From the NCBI GenBank assembly GCA_050874665.1, contig JBNMLC010000006.1, positions 62,001-126,000 of the forward strand: DNA of 64,000 nucleotides, written 5' to 3'. The DNA comes from RUG11237 sp050874665. GTDB taxonomy: Bacteria; Bacillota; Clostridia; Lachnospirales; Lachnospiraceae. The position numbers and the translations under genes were made by a program. Below the pieces are notes generated by a model that did not search any database, had not been told where the DNA came from, and saw only the letters and a program-made list of their open reading frames with translations. Below, piece by piece: positions 25,668 to 34,478 of the stretch (its first letter is position 1; every line of letters starts with the position of its first letter).

Positions 25668-27755
25668 TTAAGCCTCTACATCTTTCATGCTAAAGCTGAT
25701 TCTTCCCATTTTATCTTTTCCAAGACATACAACTTTTACTACATCACCTAATGAAAGTACATCTTCTACACGGTTAATTCTCTCTTTCGAAATCTTCGAA
25801 ATATGAACCATACCTTCTTTACCCGGTGCAAATTCTAAGAATGCACCAAATTCTTTTATACTTACAACTTTACCAGTAAGTACTAACCCTTCTTCAAAAT
25901 CAGTAGTAATCACGCGAATCATTTCTACTGCTTCTTTCATTTTATCCGATTCCACACCACATACAGATACAAATCCATCATCTGTAATATCGATTTTGAC
26001 TCCGGTACGATCAATAATCTCATTAATGGTCTTTCCTCTCTGTCCAACCACATCACCAATCTTTGATGGATCAATCTGAATCTGTATAATTTTTGGTGCG
26101 TATTGTCCTACTTCTTTTCTTGGTTCTGAGATTGCCGGTTTCATACAAGTATCCATAATAAACATACGTGCTTCACGACATCTGCGAATCGCACCCTCTA
26201 CAATCGGACGTGTCAGACCATGAATTTTTATATCCATCTGAATTGCAGTAATACCTGCATCTGTACCTGTTACCTTGAAATCCATATCTCCAAAGAAGTC
26301 TTCCAATCCCTGGATATCTGTCAACAATACATAATCATCATCTGAATCGCCTGTCACAAGGCCACAGGAAATACCTGCCACCATTTTCTTGATTGGTACA
26401 CCTGCTGCCATCAATGACATACAGGAAGAGCAGGTAGATGCCATAGAGGTAGAACCGTTAGATTCAAATGTTTCCGATACACTTCGAATTGCATACGGAA
26501 ATTCCTCTTCTGATGGGAGTACTGGAAGCAAAGCTCTTTCTGCCAATGCTCCATGTCCTATTTCACGGCGTCCCGGTCCTCTAGACGGTTTTGTTTCGCC
26601 TACAGAATACGAAGGGAAATTGTAATGATGCATATATCTTTTTCCGGTTTCTGATTCATCTAATCCATCTAATTTCTGTGCTTCTGACAATGGGGCCAGT
26701 GTCGTAACATTACAAATCTGTGTCTGACCGCGGGTAAACATCGCAGAGCCATGAACTCGTGGAATAATGTCTACTTCTGCTGCCAACGGACGAATCTGTG
26801 TCAGTTCACGTCCATCCGGACGTTTATGGTCTTTTAAAATCATCTTACGGACTGTTTTTTTCTGATATTGATATACTGCCTCATCAATCAGTCCTAACCA
26901 CTCTTCATTATCCGCAAATTTTTCTTCTAATTCATCCTTTAATTTGCGGATATTTTCTTCACGTACCTGCTTTTCATCTGTGAAAACAGCTTTTTCCATA
27001 TCTTCCGGTGATACCACTTCTCTGATTGCCGCAAATAACTCTTCCGGAATAGCACAGCTTGTATATTCATGTTTTTCCTTCCCACATTCTGCAACTATCG
27101 TTTCAATAAATGCAATCACCTGCTGGTTTACTTCATGTGCCTTATAAATTGCTTCAATCATAGTATCTTCCGGAATTTCATTTGCTCCCGCTTCAATCAT
27201 GATTACCTTTTCTTTTGTAGATGCTACTGTTAATTTCAAATCTGATGCTTTCATCTGTGCCTGACCTGGATTAACAATGAATTCACCATCTATCATGCCA
27301 ATCTGTGTTGTTGCACACGGACCATCAAAAGGTATATCTGAAATTGCTGTTGCAATAGCAGAACCAAGCATGGCGGTTAATTCCGGGCTGCATTCCGGAT
27401 CCACAGACATAACTAAATTGTTTAATGTCACATCATTTCTATAATCTTTCGGAAATAGCGGACGCATCGGACGGTCAATCACGCGTGAAGTAAGCACTGC
27501 ATTTTCAGAAGCTTTTCCTTCTCTTTTATTGAAACCACCAGGAATCTTTCCAACTGCATACATTTTTTCTTCATATTCTACACTAAGCGGGAAGAAATCA
27601 ATTCCCTCTCTTGGTTTTTCTGATGCAGTTGCAGTAGATAACACAACGGTTTCACCGTAGTGCATAAACGCAGCACCATTTGCCTGTTTCGCCACTCTGC
27701 CAACATCAACAGTTAATGTTCTGCCGGCGAGTTCCATTGTAAAACTTTTGTACAT
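25668..27755 (-). CDS. pnp: Polyribonucleotide nucleotidyltransferase
   Basis: A 695-residue PNPase with two RNase PH domains (first from MELAGRTLTVDVGRVAK, second with GRELTQIRPLAAEV and FTRGQTQ), a KH domain (GDVVGQRGKTINEIIDRTGVK) and a C-terminal S1 domain (GKVVSIKEFGAFLEFAPGKEG). It is a phosphorolytic 3'-5' exoribonuclease. It follows rpsO, separated by a long leader hairpin (27785-27861) in the position where PNPase controls its own mRNA in Enterobacteria. Confidence 0.98.
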   Translation of the reverse strand: MYKSFTMELAGRTLTVDVGRVAKQANGAAFMHYGETVVLSTATASEKPREGIDFFPLSVEYEEKMYAVGKIPGGFNKREGKASENAVLTSRVIDRPMRPLFPKDYRNDVTLNNLVMSVDPECSPELTAMLGSAIATAISDIPFDGPCATTQIGMIDGEFIVNPGQAQMKASDLKLTVASTKEKVIMIEAGANEIPEDTMIEAIYKAHEVNQQVIAFIETIVAECGKEKHEYTSCAIPEELFAAIREVVSPEDMEKAVFTDEKQVREENIRKLKDELEEKFADNEEWLGLIDEAVYQYQKKTVRKMILKDHKRPDGRELTQIRPLAAEVDIIPRVHGSAMFTRGQTQICNVTTLAPLSEAQKLDGLDESETGKRYMHHYNFPSYSVGETKPSRGPGRREIGHGALAERALLPVLPSEEEFPYAIRSVSETFESNGSTSMASTCSSCMSLMAAGVPIKKMVAGISCGLVTGDSDDDYVLLTDIQGLEDFFGDMDFKVTGTDAGITAIQMDIKIHGLTRPIVEGAIRRCREARMFIMDTCMKPAISEPRKEVGQYAPKIIQIQIDPSKIGDVVGQRGKTINEIIDRTGVKIDITDDGFVSVCGVESDKMKEAVEMIRVITTDFEEGLVLTGKVVSIKEFGAFLEFAPGKEGMVHISKISKERINRVEDVLSLGDVVKVVCLGKDKMGRISFSMKDVEA

Positions 27756-27784
27756 GCTTTATATCTCCTTTTCTTATATATCAA

Positions 27785-27861
27785 GGCAGAAGATACCGAA
27801 ACTACTGAAGATACTACGGCCTCCATACTATCTTCAGTGGTCTCGGGACTTGTCTTCTACC
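27785..27861 (-). promoter_or_regulatory. Long hairpin in the rpsO-pnp intergenic leader
   Basis: Arms 27785-27817 and 27826-27861 pair in blocks: GGcAGAAGA with TCTTCTaCC, CCGA with TCGG, and ACTGAAGATA with TATCTTCAGT. It forms a roughly 30-bp interrupted stem just upstream of the pnp ribosome binding site. Such a stem is a likely RNase III and PNPase target; the parallel with E. coli is inference. Confidence 0.65.
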
Positions 27862-27887
27862 TTTTTTCCATAACACTTGATCATAGT

Positions 27888-27917
27888 AAAAGAGGACGGA
27901 AAATCTCCGTCCCTTTT
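27888..27917 (-). terminator. Terminator after rpsO
   Basis: GGGACGGA pairs with TCCGTCC and is followed by CTTTT on the minus strand, 32 bases beyond rpsO. The tail is short, so partial read-through into pnp is likely. Confidence 0.6.
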
Positions 27918-27948
27918 ACCTACCGGAATTTCCCTACAGTAATATCTA

Positions 27949-28215
27949 TTACTTACGGATTCCTAAACGTTCAATTAATGCACGATATCTTTCGATATCT
28001 GTTTTCTTTAAGTAAGCAAGTAAACCACGTCTCTGACCTACCATTTTCAGAAGTCCTCTTCTTGAGTGATGATCCTTCTGATGCACTTTTAAATGCTCTG
28101 TTAATTCCTGAATTCTTGCTGTTAATACGGCAATCTGTACTTCCGGTGAACCTGTGTCTCCTTCTGTTCTAGCATATTCAGCAATAATCGCCTGTTTCTT
28201 TTCCTTTGAAATCAT
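27949..28215 (-). CDS. rpsO: 30S ribosomal protein S15
   Basis: An 88-residue S15 of exact family length with MISKEKKQAIIAEYARTEGDTGSPEVQ and HHSRRGLLKMVGQRR. It binds 16S rRNA in the platform. The ATG at 28215 has AAGGAGG eight bases upstream; an extension upstream to 28245 is out. It is followed by pnp in the widespread rpsO-pnp order. Confidence 0.98.
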   Translation of the reverse strand: MISKEKKQAIIAEYARTEGDTGSPEVQIAVLTARIQELTEHLKVHQKDHHSRRGLLKMVGQRRGLLAYLKKTDIERYRALIERLGIRK

Positions 28216-28306
28216 TCTAATTTCCTCCTTAAATTCAAACGCCATATATTAAGATGCCGGTCGGAGATTCCAGACTCTGAATATAGGGCTTTTTTGATAC
28301 TTGGAT

Positions 28307-28336
28307 AGTATATCATATACCTTATATGTTTGTCTA
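28307..28336 (-). promoter_or_regulatory. Promoter of rpsO-pnp
   Basis: TAGACA (28331-28336), 18-base spacer, TATACT (28307-28312), about 90 bases before rpsO. Confidence 0.55.
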
Positions 28337-28429
28337 GAATTAATTTTTCATTCCCAGTACTATTAAAAATACAATCATAAAAAGCCACCAGACTATCTCT
28401 GCCTTTGCTAAATTCTAAGCTTAAAATAA

Positions 28430-29170
28430 TTACAAATATTTTACGCTAATCAAGGTCAATCCGTGTGCCGGTGCCATGAAGCCTGCCCGAAAACGATTTT
28501 TTGCCTGAAAAATATCTGAAAGCTCTTCTATCGTCTTTTTCCCTGTACCTATCTCTATCAAGGTTCCTGAAAGAATCCGAACCATATGATACAAAAAGCC
28601 CTCCCCTGTAAAATATATTTTTAAATAGTTGTCCTCAATTACCAGTTCAATTTTTTTCAAATTTCTTGTTGTGTTTTTTCCTTTTCTTTTATCGGAAGTA
28701 AAACTTCGAAAATCATGGACTCCGATTAGCAAATCCGTTGCCGCTTTCATTTTTTCTATGTTTAGTGGTTGCGTCACCGAATAAGCATAGCGCCTTGTAA
28801 ACACGCTTGGCCGTTCCCGTAAATCAATCGTATAGCAATATGTTTTTTCTACCGCATCATAGCGGCTATGGAAATCCTCCGCTACCATCTCGGCAGATAG
28901 TATTTTAATGTCTTCCGGCAATCTTTCATTCGACTTTCGCACAAATGCCTGCGTTTCCATACTCTTTTTTGTGTGGAAATTTGCAGTCTGTTCTAAAGCA
29001 TGAACCCCTGCATCCGTCCTTCCTGATGCAATCACCTTTACCTCTTCCCCACAAATTTCTCCTATACATTCTTCTATCGTTTCCTGAATCGTAAGTCTTC
29101 CCTGCTGCTTTTGCCAGCCTTCATATCGTCCTCCGTCATAACAAAGGATAATTTTATAATTATACTTCAT
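28430..29170 (-). CDS. truA: tRNA pseudouridine(38-40) synthase
   Basis: A 246-residue TruA of normal length. ASGRTDAGVHALEQTANF holds the catalytic Asp, and FLYHMVRILSGTLIEIG is the conserved C-terminal segment. It modifies the anticodon arm of several tRNAs. It stands alone, divergent from the two-component genes. Confidence 0.97.
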   Translation of the reverse strand: MKYNYKIILCYDGGRYEGWQKQQGRLTIQETIEECIGEICGEEVKVIASGRTDAGVHALEQTANFHTKKSMETQAFVRKSNERLPEDIKILSAEMVAEDFHSRYDAVEKTYCYTIDLRERPSVFTRRYAYSVTQPLNIEKMKAATDLLIGVHDFRSFTSDKRKGKNTTRNLKKIELVIEDNYLKIYFTGEGFLYHMVRILSGTLIEIGTGKKTIEELSDIFQAKNRFRAGFMAPAHGLTLISVKYL

Positions 29171-29258
29171 CTTTTTCTCCTAATTTCAAAACCTCTGTTC
29201 ATTTTACCATATTTATGTTAAAATATCACTATCTATAATTTTTAAGGGGGGGATATCT

Positions 29259-29942
29259 ATGGCAAAATTAATGCTAATTGATGACGACAAAGAGGTTCTT
29301 GCCATTAACTACAAATTTTTCCAAAAAAAGGGGTATGAAGTTTCCGCCTGCACTTCAGCAATACAGGCGCTTAAAGTTCTGCCAACGCAACAGCCGGACT
29401 GTATCGTATTAGACGTTATGCTTCCACAAATGGATGGATTTCAAGCATTTCCCAAGATTCGAAAGCTTACAAAAGCTCCGGTAATTTTCCTGACAGGCCG
29501 CACTGAGGAAAATGATAAAATAAACGGTCTTCTTCTGGGTGCAGACGATTATATGGTAAAGCCCTACAGTCTTCGAGAATTAGAAGCCCGCATTATGGTT
29601 CAGTTACGGAAAAACCAGGTTTCATCTTCTAAAAACCACTTGGAATTTCCACCGCTTTCCATTGATGTTACTTCTCATAAAGTGTTTTATAATGCCACAG
29701 AAGAAATCATTCTCTCTAACCGGGAATATGAATTTTTATATCTTTTAGCGACGCATCCACGGGAAACACTCACTTTTGCTTCCATCGGGGAAATGCTTTG
29801 GGGAACATACTCCGATTCTGATCGCCGCACTATTATGGTAATCGCAAGCAGACTTCGTAAAAAAATATGTTCATACAGCGGACTGGAAAATTTAATCGAA
29901 ACCGTCTGGTCACAAGGCTATAAATTTATTCCAAAACAATAG
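29259..29942 (+). CDS. OmpR-family response regulator
   Basis: A 227-residue regulator with a receiver domain (acidic DDD at 8-10, phospho-acceptor Asp52 in VLDVMLP, and conserved Lys in VKPYS) and a winged-helix DNA-binding domain (LSNREYEFLYLLATHP; RRTIMVIASRLRKKI; TVWSQGYKF). It is followed nine bases later by its kinase. GGGGGGGA precedes the ATG. The target genes are unknown; the pair lies next to, and convergent with, the lasso-peptide cluster. Confidence 0.93.
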   Translation: MAKLMLIDDDKEVLAINYKFFQKKGYEVSACTSAIQALKVLPTQQPDCIVLDVMLPQMDGFQAFPKIRKLTKAPVIFLTGRTEENDKINGLLLGADDYMVKPYSLRELEARIMVQLRKNQVSSSKNHLEFPPLSIDVTSHKVFYNATEEIILSNREYEFLYLLATHPRETLTFASIGEMLWGTYSDSDRRTIMVIASRLRKKICSYSGLENLIETVWSQGYKFIPKQ

Positions 29943-29951
29943 GAGGAACTT

Positions 29952-30758
29952 ATGGAGAAAAAAACTTCCTTTTCAAAACCTGAGTTAAACACAGAGGATT
30001 TGTCTCAGGCTTTATATAATGTAACTCAAAAATTAGAACGCACCAATGCGCTATTGGAAAAAACGCAACAGGAAAAAGATTTACTTTTTGCAAATATTTC
30101 CCACGATTTGCGTTCTCCCATTACAGCAATTCGTAATTCTATCGAATATCTTCTCTCTTTAGATACGATAGAAAGAGAGGAATTGTATGCTTCTTTGCAT
30201 TTGATGGAACGCCGCAGTATTTATTTAGAAAACCTGATTAATGATGTATTTTTGTTATCTTCCATTAATGTTAATAGCAACATGTTCCATTACGAAACTT
30301 TAAACCTGACTTTTCTTTTAGAAGATTTCTATTTTTTGCAATCCGAAGATACCAAATACGCACAGCGTAGTTTACATTTGAATGTGCCGGAGGACTTTCA
30401 GTGTATGGTATCGGTAGATTCTAAAATGCTACTACGTGTATTAGATAATCTTTTTACCAATGCTTTAAAATATTCCCATGATGGAGATTCTATTACACTT
30501 GCTGCCTATAAGGACAATGGCTTTGCACACATTTTAGTAAAGGACACAGGCATAGGCATACAAGCCCAGCATCTATCAAAAATTTTTGATACTTCTTATA
30601 TGATAGAGGATGCCAGAACTCCTTCCTCTGCCACAGGCACAGGATTGGGGCTTTCTATTGTAAAGGCAATTATAGAACACTTTGGTGGAAACATCTGGTG
30701 TGAAAGCATTCCGTCCCAGGGAAGCACCTTTCATTTTACTATACCACTTATACGCTGA
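29952..30758 (+). CDS. Soluble sensor histidine kinase
   Basis: A 268-residue kinase with HisKA H-box FANISHDLRSPITAI (His51), N-box DNLFTNALKYSHDGD, G1 DTGIGI and G2 GTGLGLSIVKAI. A short N-terminal coiled coil precedes the H-box. No membrane helix or sensor domain is present, so it must sense an internal signal or another protein. Co-transcribed with the upstream regulator. Confidence 0.93.
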   Translation: MEKKTSFSKPELNTEDLSQALYNVTQKLERTNALLEKTQQEKDLLFANISHDLRSPITAIRNSIEYLLSLDTIEREELYASLHLMERRSIYLENLINDVFLLSSINVNSNMFHYETLNLTFLLEDFYFLQSEDTKYAQRSLHLNVPEDFQCMVSVDSKMLLRVLDNLFTNALKYSHDGDSITLAAYKDNGFAHILVKDTGIGIQAQHLSKIFDTSYMIEDARTPSSATGTGLGLSIVKAIIEHFGGNIWCESIPSQGSTFHFTIPLIR

Positions 30759-30818
30759 CAGCTTAAGAATGCTGATGGCTCATTTTATAGTTGCGGCATC
30801 TTCGTTCATTTTGCATAC

Positions 30819-30881
30819 AAAAATCCGAGGTTTGGATACGCACTGTCTCAATGACAAGGTATCTCAAAGCCTCGGATTTTA
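30819..30881. terminator. Bidirectional terminator at the cluster end
   Basis: AAAATCCGAGG and CCTCGGATTTT arms with an inner GATAC/GTATC pairing. It separates the convergent kinase gene and the last lasso gene. Confidence 0.8.
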
Positions 30882-30920
30882 TATCTTTTATGTCTTTTAT
30901 TTTCTTATGTATTTATACTC

Positions 30921-31187
30921 TTACACCAAACTAATAAATCCATTTTGGTCTAAAGTTGCCAGAAAATCCTGCACTGATTTCTGGCATACATTTTCTTGCA
31001 CTTCGTAAATCTCCAGCAATCCTTCCACAATCTCTTTTATTGTAATTCCATCCCTTAACATTTCCCAGATTTCATTTGCAGAACCCTTTAACATAAAGTA
31101 CTTTCCCGTTTCGAAGTCTATCATTACCTTCTCTCCCGCAAGTTCTGAAACATCTGGTCTTTTTAGAATTTTTACTTTTTTTTCCAT
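30921..31187 (-). CDS. PqqD-type RRE protein (lasso B1)
   Basis: An 88-residue PqqD-fold protein: KRPDVSELAGEKVMIDFETGKYFMLKGSANEIWEML, then a helical C-terminus with KSVQDFLATLDQNGFI. Stand-alone PqqD proteins of this size are RiPP recognition elements that bind the leader peptide. In split lasso systems B1 presents the precursor to the B2 protease and the cyclase. Here the cyclase and B2 are encoded 5-9 kb upstream on the same strand. It is the last gene of the cluster. GAGAGGG precedes the ATG. Confidence 0.9.
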   Translation of the reverse strand: MEKKVKILKRPDVSELAGEKVMIDFETGKYFMLKGSANEIWEMLRDGITIKEIVEGLLEIYEVQENVCQKSVQDFLATLDQNGFISLV

Positions 31188-31354
31188 CGCAATCCCTCTC
31201 TTCTTTTATTTATAACATATAACCACAAAGCAGCAAATTCTTAATTTGCATTACTTTTATTGTGATAATCTCCCTTATTATTTCGTCATATTTCACAATT
31301 TTATTTAGCCTTTTTCGAATTTTATTCACAAAATAATCAAATGGGATTCTATAT
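31188..31354 (-). other. Gap between glycosyl transferase and B1
   Basis: About 165 bases. An open frame on the minus strand (HFKYRIPFDYFVNKIRK to LLLCGYML) ends just before the B1 ribosome binding site but has no start of its own. It may be a remnant of a lost gene. Confidence 0.25.
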
Positions 31355-32737
31355 TTAAAATGCTCCCTTTCCTGTAAACACCTGCAATATAGTCTGTAAT
31401 ATGATTTTAACATCAATGAAAATATCCCAGCAGTCAATATATTTGGTATCTAATTCTACAATTTCGTCAAAATCCGTAATAGTACTTCTTCCACTTACCT
31501 GCCACATTCCGGTAATCCCCGGTTTTATACTAATTCTCCTCCAATGTCTTCTTTCGTATTGCTCTACCTCATCAATTGTAGGTGGTCTGGTTCCCACCAA
31601 TGACATGTCTCCAAATAACACATTGAAAAACTGTGGCAGCTCATCAATACTTGTTTTACGAATGAATTTTCCTACCTTTGTAATTCGTGGGTCATCCTTC
31701 ATTTTAAACATAAAATTGCTTTCCATTTCATTCTGCTTCATCAGTTCCTGCTTCTTTTCTTCCGCATCAATACACATGCTTCGAAATTTGTACATATTAA
31801 AATATCTTCCATTCATACCAACACGTTTCTGTTTAAAAATAACCGGTCCTTTGGAATCCATTTTAATAGCAAGTGCCGTTGCAAGCATAATCGGTGAAAA
31901 CACAATGATTCCAACAAGTGAACCAATAATGTCAACAACTCGTTTGAACGCTCTTGCTCCCACATTTAATGACACCGTATGGTATGTAATCACAGGATAA
32001 GTTCCGACACTGCTGACATAGCTCTGAGCTGCTCCGCCACTATATGCATTCATAATAATTCTTGCGGTAACACCCATCTCAACGCACATATTAATATACG
32101 GCTGGACATCAATCAAATCACCATACTGCCGTTCCATAATATAAATCTGATCCACCGCATATTCATGAATAATATCTTCTAATTCCTGTATATTTCCCAA
32201 ATATCCTTCTGTTTCTTTTTCATCCAAAGAAACATAACCAATAATTAACACTTCTGTATTACTTTTTTCAAGAAAACGAATAAATTTTTCATACCTTTCC
32301 TTATGTCCAATCAGTATTGTTCTGCGTTTTACCATATCTTTCTTTTTTAATATATAATGATCAAAAAAAGCACTGCATAATAATGCAACATAGCAAAACG
32401 CCAAAAACATCAAATAAAATTTTCTATTAAATTGTCCTCTGTTTCCCCATACAAGAAGTGTGGAAACAACTGCAGTAGCAATCAAAAAAGATTTTGAAAC
32501 TCTTTTGAAAAAGCGGTCTGCATAAAAAAACGTCGTCGTATTATAAATTCTTTCGTTTTTTCCAGATAAGATATAAATTGCTAAAAAGGATATAAAAACA
32601 AGAAAATATCCTTTCTTCATAACATCAATTCCTATTCCCGAAACAAGGGCGGCCATCCAAAATGCAATTGTAGCAAAAACAATATCACAGACCATATACA
32701 ACAAATTGGTATTTGCACTTCTATTAAATTTTCCCAT
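31355..32737 (-). CDS. Polyprenyl glycosylphosphotransferase in lasso cluster
   Basis: A 460-residue membrane protein. Four to five N-terminal helices (about 10-110) are followed by a nucleotide-binding-like middle domain (TILIGHKERYEKFIRFLE) and a WcaJ/CpsE-type bacterial sugar transferase domain with KRVVDIIGSLVGIIVFSP, FKQKRVGMNGRYFNMYKFRSM, SIDELPQFFNVLFGDMSLVGTRP and KPGITGMWQVSGRS. Enzymes of this family transfer a sugar-1-phosphate to undecaprenyl phosphate. The start at 32737 follows AAAGGA by eight bases. Its place between the exporter and B1 genes is unusual for a capsule enzyme. It may tailor the peptide or be an unrelated neighbour; the sequence cannot decide. Confidence 0.88.
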   Translation of the reverse strand: MGKFNRSANTNLLYMVCDIVFATIAFWMAALVSGIGIDVMKKGYFLVFISFLAIYILSGKNERIYNTTTFFYADRFFKRVSKSFLIATAVVSTLLVWGNRGQFNRKFYLMFLAFCYVALLCSAFFDHYILKKKDMVKRRTILIGHKERYEKFIRFLEKSNTEVLIIGYVSLDEKETEGYLGNIQELEDIIHEYAVDQIYIMERQYGDLIDVQPYINMCVEMGVTARIIMNAYSGGAAQSYVSSVGTYPVITYHTVSLNVGARAFKRVVDIIGSLVGIIVFSPIMLATALAIKMDSKGPVIFKQKRVGMNGRYFNMYKFRSMCIDAEEKKQELMKQNEMESNFMFKMKDDPRITKVGKFIRKTSIDELPQFFNVLFGDMSLVGTRPPTIDEVEQYERRHWRRISIKPGITGMWQVSGRSTITDFDEIVELDTKYIDCWDIFIDVKIILQTILQVFTGKGAF

Positions 32738-32786
32738 ATTCTTTTTCCTTTCTATTGCCATCGGCTATCATAGAATCGTATATATC

Positions 32787-34460
32787 TTATATAATTCTCT
32801 TATTTTCAATTTTAATTTCTCTGTCACAGTAATCTAAAACAGACCTTCTATGCGTGATTAAAAGGCACGTAGGTTTCGGTGTTAACTTACGGATTCCTTC
32901 TAATACCTCTAACTCTGTTTTTTCATCCAATGATGAGGTTGCCTCATCTAATATTAAAAAAGGTGCTTTTTTTACAACAGCTCTTGCTATCGCAATTCTT
33001 TGTGCCTGCCCCTCTGAAATCCCATAACCTTTTTCTCCAATAACCGTATTGATTCCTTCAGGCAGTTCCTGTACAAATTCATACGCAGCCGCAATCTTCA
33101 GTGCCTGTTCAACTTCCTCCTCGGTCGCCTCCTCATTTCCCATCAGCACATTGTCCTTAATCGTTCCACTAAACAATGTATTTCCCTGTGGAACATAGGA
33201 CATAAAGTTCCTTGCACCTGCACTCGAAGTCACACATTCCCCCTCAGTATTGTAAAATTCAATTTCACCATTTTTGCCTTCTAAAAATGCCATCATTAAT
33301 CGAATCAGTGTGGTTTTCCCAATTCCGGACTCTCCAATAATTGCAACAAATTCTCCCGCATTAATCTCAAGTGAAATATTTTCCAGAACATTTTCCTTTT
33401 CTGTATAACCGAAAGTCAGTTCTTTTACTTTCACCCCAATGTCTTCTTCCTTCATTTTTTTGTATTCGTAATCTTCTTTTTCAATATTTTGCAACTCCAT
33501 CACTCGCCCGGCAGAAGCAAAAACAGACACCACTTTGGGTATATACTCTGCCAACTGCATAATTGGCGACTGAATTCTCCCCACTAAAGTCAAAAACAAT
33601 GCCATCGTACCGTAACTGATACTTCCATCTGCCACTTTGTAGGCCCCAAGTGACAAAGCTGCTATATAACCGATTTGAAAAGACATTGCCATAATATTAG
33701 AACTTATAATACCCATATTGGCTTTTTTTCTCACCCAGAAAAAGCGTTCTTCCCTTAATCGAACTAATCTGTCAATAGAATGCTTTTCATGGCAAAACGC
33801 CTTCACGATTAATAAATTACTGATACTTTCCTGTAAAAAAGAACGATATGCAGCTTCTGATTCCAATACCTTTACCTGCAGTCTTTTGAGTTTTCGTCCC
33901 AAAATGTAGCATGTCAATGCCGCAACCGGTGCAATGAGCAAGGATAAAACTGCCAGTGCCGGTTCGTAATAATACAATACAAAGAACATAATCAATAATT
34001 CTATGATTAAACGAAATATATTAGGAATCGTATAAATAATACCATTTGAAATATTTCCAGCGTCACTTGTCATTCTTGTCATCATATCACCTGAATGATA
34101 TTTCTTTATATCCACCCAGGCTGATTCGATTATCTTTTGATACAGGTTTTTGCGGATTCCAAAGGAAAACTTTTCGTCCAAGACTACGGAAACGAATGAT
34201 GCCACCGCCGAAAACAGCAAATTCACCACAATCATTATCATATAAACAACGATAGCCTTAACTACCAGATTTCCATTTGTCGCCGAATCAATAATATTCT
34301 TTGATAGAATTGCCAATTCTGCTGATATTAGTGAACACATCACATTCACAACAAAAATCAGTAGAATCTGTGGCATATACGGAATAGAATACTTGGCAAG
34401 CCACTTAATGTATTCCGTCTGAATATTGTAGCTTTTCACTTTTTGTATTATCTTTTTCAT
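32787..34460 (-). CDS. ABC exporter of the lasso peptide (D)
   Basis: A 557-residue half-transporter with six membrane helices (about 25-300) and one ATPase domain: Walker A GESGIGKTT, signature YGISEGQAQR (an LSGGQ variant), Walker B FLILDEATSSLD and ITHRRSVLD. No C39 peptidase domain is present, in line with a separate B2 protease. It lies 18 bases downstream of the kinase gene. Lasso D proteins export the mature peptide and give self-immunity. Homodimer expected. Confidence 0.93.
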   Translation of the reverse strand: MKKIIQKVKSYNIQTEYIKWLAKYSIPYMPQILLIFVVNVMCSLISAELAILSKNIIDSATNGNLVVKAIVVYMIMIVVNLLFSAVASFVSVVLDEKFSFGIRKNLYQKIIESAWVDIKKYHSGDMMTRMTSDAGNISNGIIYTIPNIFRLIIELLIMFFVLYYYEPALAVLSLLIAPVAALTCYILGRKLKRLQVKVLESEAAYRSFLQESISNLLIVKAFCHEKHSIDRLVRLREERFFWVRKKANMGIISSNIMAMSFQIGYIAALSLGAYKVADGSISYGTMALFLTLVGRIQSPIMQLAEYIPKVVSVFASAGRVMELQNIEKEDYEYKKMKEEDIGVKVKELTFGYTEKENVLENISLEINAGEFVAIIGESGIGKTTLIRLMMAFLEGKNGEIEFYNTEGECVTSSAGARNFMSYVPQGNTLFSGTIKDNVLMGNEEATEEEVEQALKIAAAYEFVQELPEGINTVIGEKGYGISEGQAQRIAIARAVVKKAPFLILDEATSSLDEKTELEVLEGIRKLTPKPTCLLITHRRSVLDYCDREIKIENKRII

Positions 34461-34478
34461 GCTTACTCCTGTTTCGAT

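Noticed and set aside
31210..31437. 75-codon minus-strand frame between glycosyl transferase and B1
   Set aside because: It starts inside the transferase gene in another frame with no ribosome binding site; kept only as a possible remnant.
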